Positions 57,931-64,000 of a DNA stretch of 64,000 bases are shown one piece after another. Under the pieces are notes generated by a model. The model did not search any database. It was not told where the DNA came from and saw only the letters and a program-made list of their open reading frames with translations. The position numbers and the translations under genes are program-made. Location: positions 371,001-435,000 of the forward strand of contig CAJNDT010003846.1 in NCBI GenBank assembly GCA_905221615.1. The letters are read 5' to 3'. Source of the DNA: Symbiodinium sp. CCMP2592. Its lineage: Eukaryota > Sar > Dinophyceae > Suessiales > Symbiodiniaceae. How positions within the stretch are numbered: the stretch's first letter is position 1; each line of letters starts with the position of its first letter.

Positions 57931-58599
57931 CTTCTGAGGCTGAAGGGATTGCGGTGTAGCCTACATACATTATAGTTTTTGGCCTGTGTTTCCGAGACCA
58001 TGAAGAATCAAATTCCTCCAGCAAAATGGTGCCCGCATGTGCAAGTATGTATGCATCTGAAGCATTCGATAGCCACAGAACTTAAATGGACCCTTAAAAA
58101 AACAAAGCCCCGACCCCGAACCGCCCTTGAACCTCAACCCTAAACCCTCAACCCCAAACCGCCCTTGAACCTCAACCCTCAACCCTAAACCCCAAACCCC
58201 AACAGCCCTTGAACCTCAACCCTAAGCAGACCCAAGCACTCCCTGGCGCTCCGGCACGGCATGCGCCGCCGCGGTCGCTGCCATAGGAGACCTGGTTAAA
58301 CGGGGTCTTTAGGGTTTAGGGTTTCGGATTTAGGGTTTAGGGTGATTCAGGAGTCTAAATCGAAACCCTGAACCGGTCAGGGTTTTAGGCGCTTAGGGGT
58401 TCAGAGTGTGAAATTCTAAAGGGTTCAGGGTCTTTTGGGCCTGCCTTGAAGGACCCCTGATAACTCGAAGAGGGTATCGTGGCAGATTTCAATACAAGAA
58501 ATGGACACCAAGCCTTCCTGTTAGATACACATGGGGGTTTCCGAAAACAGGGGGGTACCTGATTTGGGGGTCCTTATAGCAAGGATCCTTACTCCCACA

Positions 58600-58695
58600 T
58601 CCTCAGAAGCCCGGGGCACCTCCGCCACCATGCGCCCCAGGTGCCGATAGAAGTCGGAACCGTGGGCCTGCACTCGCACCCGGAAGCAGCGCAGC
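58600..58695 (-). CDS. Possible exon, unrecognised
   Basis: The minus strand reads LRCFRVRVQAHGSDFYRHLG, then RMVAEVPRAS. The texture is coding-like and GC-rich between CCCTAAA and PAL-E-like sequence. Family unknown. Confidence 0.35.
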
Positions 58696-58868
58696 CTCCC
58701 CCAAAAGCCTTCGAAAACCCAAACCCCTCAACCCCTAAGCCCCAAACGAATTAGCCTCTGAAAACTAACTGATGTTGACACTTTGGGTCTTCAAAAACGC
58801 TCAAACCCATGCCTGAATCTGAATTTACTGCGTCTCAGCTCGAGAGCACTGGCAGTGGCAGTAGCGGT

Positions 58869-59012
<144 letters not shown>

Positions 59013-60219
59013 ACTATTTCAATTGAACGCTGCGCGAGCGTGCTCTGCGCTTTGCGGGCGCCTTTGGTCCCGTGCACTCGTGAAACTGGTTATCTGCTAG
59101 CATTCATCGCTCTTATTCCTCTCAAACTGCTCAGTTGAGTAAGACTGTACATCTATGGCTTCCTCCTCCGCCACCTTGTTGTGAACAGACGCGTCCGTCT
59201 GTGCACCTGTCCCAGCAATTAGGTCGTACTTCGGGCGAAGCCGGCGCCTAGAGTATCCGTCTTGTGGCGTCCCACACGGATTACTCATGCTGGAGACAGA
59301 AGGCCGTAAGGGTCACATGTGCGTAAACCTACATACGACTCGGAGTGCTTGTCGTGACTACCCCCCAATAAGCGACGCTCATGCTCTTGGCTTTCCTCGG
59401 ACTGCTTCCGTTATTCTGGGTAGGTTTCCTGCAGAGCTGAGTGAGTCAAACAGCCGACAGCTGGCTGACCATATCGGCTCAGGCGAAGTGCAGTGTCCTG
59501 CATTTTGCCGTGGCTAGCGCGCTGCTCTACAGCTCCCGAAGAGATTTGCAAAAGCGTCGGAAGAGCACCGAATTCCCAGAGGCTGTGCCATACGGGATTT
59601 GAGGAGTCTGTGACATTTACTAATTGCTCCCGTACTAAAATGGGTGCTTAGCCGAAGCGCCCATATTGGGGCAAGAGCAATTCAGCACTAAGCTGGACTA
59701 AAAAAGTGGCGCACTAGGGAGCGGCATTCTCGCCGACGCTAAAAGTGATTGCAAGGCGTGCTGGGCCCTAGACTGATCTTGAGTGAACCTAGCACTAGGA
59801 GCCATGTCCTTTGGGGAGAGCGCGGCAGCCTTCAAAGCGCGAGCCAAAGACACTGGGGTGTCGGATGAGAGCATCGCGAAGCTTGAGGCGGAAGGGTTGA
59901 CAACGATGGCAACTTTTGCCTTCTGTTGTCATTTCAACCCGGCTGCGACAGATGCTTGTGCTCCGGGCTCGTGGCAGTAGCAGGCGAGGCAGTCATGACG
60001 GCCAAAGGGAGTTGGGGGGAAGCTGACTAAATAAAAAGAGCTGATTGAGAGTAAGGAAATTACAGAGTGTGCATGTCCGCGTGCGCTCATGACACACTTG
60101 GCCTTGACGTGAGGCGGCCTGCGTCAACATGAAATTGACGACGGGCTTCTCACGCACGGGCGCCCTGCTTAGCCTGAGGGCCGAGGTTGGGCCGGCATGC
60201 ATCGCCTTAAGCGATGATG
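59013..60219 (-). mobile_element. Region downstream of the RT gene, copy Y of a shared element end
   Basis: This lies between the RT stop and the (AGT)n run. Blocks near 59028-59067 and 59255-59315 match copy X at 48.2-49.0 kb. If the region is the 3' UTR of the RT element, the element ends in a simple-sequence tail, as many non-LTR retrotransposons do. The 1.2 kb length and the unrelated plus-strand frame at 59804 leave room for a composite of two insertions. A small stem (CATCGC-CTTAA-GCGATG) lies at about 60200-60216, just past the stop codon. Confidence 0.45.
59804..59980 (+). CDS. Short dinoflagellate retroelement-associated ORF fragment
   Basis: From the ATG at 59804 the frame reads MSFGESAAAFKARAKDTG, then VSDESIAKLEAEGLTTM and ATFAFCCHFNPAATD, ending at a TAG. 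The pattern A-F-K-x-R-A, then I-x-x-L-E-x-x-G-(L/V)-T-T-x-x-x-F-A-F resembles, from memory, an N-terminal module that recurs at the start of retroelement-type proteins in dinoflagellates. It is on the strand opposite to the RT gene and stops after 58 residues, so it is a truncated fragment or a separate insertion. An alternative GTG start lies at 59783. Confidence 0.4.
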   Translation: MSFGESAAAFKARAKDTGVSDESIAKLEAEGLTTMATFAFCCHFNPAATDACAPGSWQ

Positions 60220-63200
60220 CTAACGAGTTCGTTGCAAGAAAAGCATGTAGACGTTTCGGGAAAGTGATTGAACCAAGGCCGCTGAGGCCCTCTCCGGAAG
60301 CTTGTAGTCATCGCAAATCCACACCTGAGATCTCGCATCCGCGGGGTCCTCTGGCCAGAAGGCTCGGTAGTGCCCGGACGCTAGGGAGTCCCCAAAGTGG
60401 GCAACTCCTGCCAGGACTTGGTAGGATCGTTGGGCAGCGTGCTCGCTGGATGTCCACACGGACACCATGGCACGGCCGGTCCAGGCGCACGGCTGGGTAT
60501 TCTTGACACCGTCTTGCCATCTGCAAATCACAACAGCTAGGAGTTCTGGGGCCCATACCAGCGCTCGACTAAAAGTTTGCGATTCCCAGAATCTTAGGCA
60601 GGCTTGGAGAGACAGAGGTCCCGTCGGAAGGGGAAGGAGAAGAGGACTGACTCCCACATCCGACTCCTCAACGATTCCCCCAGTACGACCCTGCCACTGA
60701 GTGTGCTGAAGGGATCCCATGGGCTTTTGCTGCAGATGGTGAAGAAATTCTGAGACATCGTGTTGCCTGCCATCTAGTCGCCAACCGGCAATGGCATGGC
60801 GAAATTCAAACAGGCCGAACAAGTTCAGAAGTCTAGGGGCACTCTCATCCCCGAGATGGGTTAAGACAGATTGAAAAGCACCCAGATCATACCCAAAGCT
60901 CGATACTTGATGCAAGGCCTGGAAGAGAGCGTTAGCGTAGCAGGAGTTTGCCGTGTTAGACAGTACGCGTTTGTGTAAGCCTGTAGGCTGTGGCTCTGTG
61001 TTCCTGGGGGCCTGCGCCACAGACTCCTGGTTCGAGTCTGTTGTAGGATGACGAGCTGTGCTCGACGAGTTGGAGGCTGTGCCATTCGACCTAGGTCTAA
61101 AAAAGCTGGCCAACGACTTTGTCTGAGGCTTGGGAGGCGGGGCGACGGGATCGACGTCCGCGTCAGGCTGCCCTCGCAGCCACTGCGTGCTTACCTGATA
61201 GAGCACCGGACACTGCTCCGGATGCAGTCTGCGGTCATAGACCTTGTAGCCACAGAAGGGACATGAGTGGCCCTTGGCTAACTGGGGCGAGTAGCCCTGA
61301 CAGATATTAACAGCCCGCCTGTGTAGGCGTGACCAGTCCTTAGGATGCGCCTGACGAAAGTGCGACTTGACTTTGGTGTGGTCAAAAGTCCAGAAGTCAC
61401 ACGTTAAGCACCGATGATTAAGGACCTTGGAATCCGCAGTCCTCGAGAGCTCCGCGATGCGGTGTTGTGGGAGCAGAGCAATGTCCTGTCTCAGCTGGAA
61501 GAGAGTCCTAATATCGGGATGGTTGGACTGTTTGTCTGCTTCTTTTAGTGAACGGAGCTTCTGAGGTTCCGGACATGCCCCCGAAAGCAAGTGGTCACGT
61601 AGGCCTTTCCATTGATGGAATTTACGCTTACATGCCGCACATTGCGGCATCCCATCCACAGCGTGGAGCTTTCTATCGAAGCTTGAAGGCACAAAGCGGT
61701 CAATGCTCGCCGGATGAACCCTCGACTTATGCAAATGTAGTCCATTTGACGTCTGAAATGAAGCCGCGCAGAGCGTGCACTCGTATGAGGTTACCGGATG
61801 TTCCTCGGGCTCAGGGAGTTGTGACAGGACCAACAGCTTATCTCGGATAACCTGCAGAACCGAGGGGTCTGTCGTGATGTCCGGGCTTTGCACTGCTCGT
61901 CGCTCCAGTTTGCGAAGCCGCTTCCTTAGCTTGGACTGCAGTGCGTGGACAGGGTCCTGGATGTTGTAGAGCTGGAAAAGATCCTTAGTGGTGATCCGAG
62001 TGGTGTGAGCCGGCAGGTTCAGCACCGATCGTACCTTGTAGGCGTGCCAGCTGCGAAGCTGTTTGGCCGACTCTTCGCTTAAACCGACGTCAGATAGGCC
62101 AGTCGTCAATGTGCCCAGGACAGTACTCTGCCACACCTTAAGGCGCGACATGGTACTTGCATACCTGCGGTTGTAGACGAATTGGCGAACTTGATGCAAC
62201 TTTTGCTTCGCCTCCCCCATCCGAAAATGCAGGGTCTGCAACTCGAAGTGGTTGTAGGAGATCATAACTCCTAAGTACTTGCTTGAGGAGACCCACTGGA
62301 AGGCAGGGAACGACTTGTTGGGCCCGATGCGCCACCCTCTGACTGGCTCTCCTTTGGGGTTGGTAATCCAGCAGCTGTGTTTGTTCATCACATTTTGTGC
62401 TTCTCTACCTGCCAGCTTTACCAAAATGACGCACTTGCCGATGTTGACTCTGAGTCGATGTTTGCGGACCTCCTCCAACAGGGCAGCTATAAGTGCATGG
62501 ATGGCCTTGAGGTCCTTCTCAGAACGAATAGTCCTATGAAGCGTCAGGTCATCGGCGTAGCCCGTTAAAAACTTCAGAACCTGTTCAGCACCGAACAGAT
62601 CAACCAGAGACCGGAAGAGGTCACCTGTGAGGAACGAGAATAGGGTGGGAGCGAGCTTACATCCTTGTTTAATGCCTGCTGTGGTTTCGATAGAAGTGGA
62701 ATCGCCTTGGGCATGTAAGACGTATCTGGATCCGTCATGGAGAGCTTGAACGAGGTGGACTGTGTCCTGATCGGCCCCCTCGCGCTGAAGGAGACCGATA
62801 ATCTCTTGGCGAGAGACTGTGTCAAACGCCTGGCTTAGGTCTAAAGCAAAGGTCAGACCGCCTACTAGAGATGGCACCTGTGTGCCTTGCTGTATAGCAT
62901 GTCTCGTAGGATGAGCCTGCTCCAACAAAGACCGAGCCTCCCGCAGATGGCACACGACTCTTTCCAGCGCATCTGAAAGCCCACGACCAGGAAGGTAGGC
63001 AAACTGTGGCATATGTTTTAGGAACGAGAGGGTCAGGGGTTGTAGCGCCTCTCTTGCCGCTCCAGCCAGTCCTTTAGCATCCGGTCTCAAAATGCCCAAA
63101 GGACGCAAGTTTGCTGGCTTGTCCGAAGGCTTGCCCGGTTTGGGGATTAGACACAGATCTGCGTCGATGAGATCAGATTCTAGTCCATCCTCTACTTGTT

Positions 63201-64000
63201 TAGCAGCCACATGTCGGGAAAGGACCGGTGCAATGACGTCACTGCAAAGTCTCCAAATGGCAGCAGGTGCAGCTCCGTCAGGCACAGCTTTATTAGGCTT
63301 GATGGAATGAATGTGAGCGGCTAATTTGGATGACTCCAAAACCGGAAAAGCTCCAGTCATTGGCCTCAGCGGGGGGTGAGCCGCGAAAACCTGGTTCGCG
63401 TACTCCCTGAGTGCCGCAAGCTCCTGCGCTGGGCCTAGAAGATGTCCTGTGCTGTCCTTGAGCTGAGCCCGACGCGCCGGCTGCCAAGGCTGCAGCTTTT
63501 TAAGGGTTTGAAACGAAATATGTTGGTCGCCCTCCGCTATGCTGGCGTCAACTTCAGCTATGAAACCCGCTATTCTGTCCTTTTTTGCTTGCTTCACAGC
63601 TTGTCTGTGCGCAACTTGCGCCAGCTCCACCTCAGTTTCTGGTTTGGGGAGTGTGTTCAACCCAGGAGGCTGTGCCATTGGTTGATGAGGCTCGATCAGC
63701 TGTGCTGAGGGAGCTGTGTTGTCTGCCCTGCAAAGGGTCCTGGCCCTCCACATACGTCGAGTCTCGGATTCAAGCGGGATCAGTCGTCTTTTGGGGAGTT
63801 TGGGGAAGAAACGTTCTGCACCCTCCAGCAGCAGTGCATTCCAATCTGAAGGGTCCTGACAGGACTCCATTCTGGATTTCACCCAACTATGCAGTGCCTT
63901 GGCTGTGTCGTCCTCCTCACGGACTGCGGCCTGAAGAGCTAGGGAATCATAACGGCGTGTGCTTCCCTTGTGCGGTGGGAGTAACCAGTGGTGCTGGAGG
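60220..64000 (-). CDS. Non-LTR retrotransposon protein: RT + zinc fingers + USP-type protease, 5' end beyond window
   Basis: The frame is open from the window edge (64000) to a TAG at 60220-60222. A GTG at 63880-63882 is used only for numbering (1220 residues), because 39 further upstream codons are open and no start is visible. Residues 155-490 form a LINE-type reverse transcriptase: LIPKPGK and LRPLGI (244-264), motif A FALDLSQAFD (Asp348), motif B GIKQGCKLAPTLF (403-415), motif C YADD (442-445), then SSKYLGVMIS (533-542). Four zinc-finger motifs follow: C702/C705/H718/H723, C748/C751/H764/C770, C825/C828/H841/H846 and C874/C877/H887/C891. A linker holds TKSLASFFRP (921-930). Residues 968-1217 match a ubiquitin-specific protease: Cys box NTANSCYANALFQ (Cys981), QHDVSEFL (1040-1047), His box SGHYRAF (His1171), WICDD (Asp1191/1192) and a YMLFLQR end. 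By family knowledge the RT would copy element RNA by target-primed reverse transcription. An endonuclease is expected upstream. No internal stop or frameshift is seen, so the copy may be young. Confidence 0.9.
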   Translation of the reverse strand, partial: LQHHWLLPPHKGSTRRYDSLALQAAVREEDDTAKALHSWVKSRMESCQDPSDWNALLLEGAERFFPKLPKRRLIPLESETRRMWRARTLCRADNTAPSAQLIEPHQPMAQPPGLNTLPKPETEVELAQVAHRQAVKQAKKDRIAGFIAEVDASIAEGDQHISFQTLKKLQPWQPARRAQLKDSTGHLLGPAQELAALREYANQVFAAHPPLRPMTGAFPVLESSKLAAHIHSIKPNKAVPDGAAPAAIWRLCSDVIAPVLSRHVAAKQVEDGLESDLIDADLCLIPKPGKPSDKPANLRPLGILRPDAKGLAGAAREALQPLTLSFLKHMPQFAYLPGRGLSDALERVVCHLREARSLLEQAHPTRHAIQQGTQVPSLVGGLTFALDLSQAFDTVSRQEIIGLLQREGADQDTVHLVQALHDGSRYVLHAQGDSTSIETTAGIKQGCKLAPTLFSFLTGDLFRSLVDLFGAEQVLKFLTGYADDLTLHRTIRSEKDLKAIHALIAALLEEVRKHRLRVNIGKCVILVKLAGREAQNVMNKHSCWITNPKGEPVRGWRIGPNKSFPAFQWVSSSKYLGVMISYNHFELQTLHFRMGEAKQKLHQVRQFVYNRRYASTMSRLKVWQSTVLGTLTTGLSDVGLSEESAKQLRSWHAYKVRSVLNLPAHTTRITTKDLFQLYNIQDPVHALQSKLRKRLRKLERRAVQSPDITTDPSVLQVIRDKLLVLSQLPEPEEHPVTSYECTLCAASFQTSNGLHLHKSRVHPASIDRFVPSSFDRKLHAVDGMPQCAACKRKFHQWKGLRDHLLSGACPEPQKLRSLKEADKQSNHPDIRTLFQLRQDIALLPQHRIAELSRTADSKVLNHRCLTCDFWTFDHTKVKSHFRQAHPKDWSRLHRRAVNICQGYSPQLAKGHSCPFCGYKVYDRRLHPEQCPVLYQVSTQWLRGQPDADVDPVAPPPKPQTKSLASFFRPRSNGTASNSSSTARHPTTDSNQESVAQAPRNTEPQPTGLHKRVLSNTANSCYANALFQALHQVSSFGYDLGAFQSVLTHLGDESAPRLLNLFGLFEFRHAIAGWRLDGRQHDVSEFLHHLQQKPMGSLQHTQWQGRTGGIVEESDVGVSPLLLPLPTGPLSLQACLRFWESQTFSRALVWAPELLAVVICRWQDGVKNTQPCAWTGRAMVSVWTSSEHAAQRSYQVLAGVAHFGDSLASGHYRAFWPEDPADARSQVWICDDYKLPERASAALVQSLSRNVYMLFLQRTR

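Noticed and set aside
60129..60506. 125-codon plus-strand frame over the end of the RT gene
   Set aside because: It is antisense to the USP domain, whose motifs are intact on the minus strand.

Overview
The window looks like nuclear DNA of a dinoflagellate (alveolate). This is inferred from the sequence style and not from a database match. The evidence is: many very small exons separated by long introns, all on the minus strand; a pentatricopeptide repeat (PPR) protein split into about two dozen exons; introns filled with degenerate TTTAGGG/CCCTAAA motifs; very long trinucleotide microsatellites; and many short perfect or near-perfect palindromic elements of about 90-120 bp. No bacterial-type operon, CRISPR array, tRNA or rRNA was recognised.

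Layout. Positions 1-4,000 are gene-poor and hold telomere-like fragments, a (CT)n/(TA)n block and palindromic elements. From 4,019 to about 23,612 the minus strand carries PPR exons, read right to left. The last exon (4,019-4,801) holds four repeats, an in-frame TAG, and an open 89-residue extension. The introns contain at least five families of palindromic elements (called PAL-A to PAL-E here). These often sit within 5-40 bp of an exon edge, and some introns are little more than one element. A 1-kb higher-order TTTAGGG array lies at 5.8-6.8 kb. Positions 22.7-23.3 kb are an AAC tract.

Positions 26.5-32.3 kb carry several minus-strand exon-like open segments of unrecognised function, including three diverged copies of a ~430-bp module. 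Positions 32.3-47.7 kb are mostly repeats and palindromes with a few weak PPR-like or other exon-like segments. Positions 47.8-51.0 kb hold two long AAC tracts; the first borders a sequence that is repeated next to the ACT tract at 58.9-59.0 kb. Positions 51-58.7 kb are again repeat-rich.

The right end (60,220-64,000) is the best-supported gene: a minus-strand non-LTR retrotransposon protein that runs off the window edge. It has a reverse transcriptase with complete A/B/C motifs (YADD), four zinc-finger motifs, a PCNA-box-like peptide, and at its C-terminus a ubiquitin-specific-protease-like cysteine protease domain with all its catalytic motifs. This RT/zinc-finger/deubiquitinase fusion is the most unusual thing in the window. 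It may end in a simple-sequence (AGT)n tail at 58.87-59.01 kb, since the tail-proximal sequence recurs next to the AAC tract at 48.2 kb. The PPR protein, by family knowledge, would act on organellar RNA. The retroelement is unrelated to it in function.
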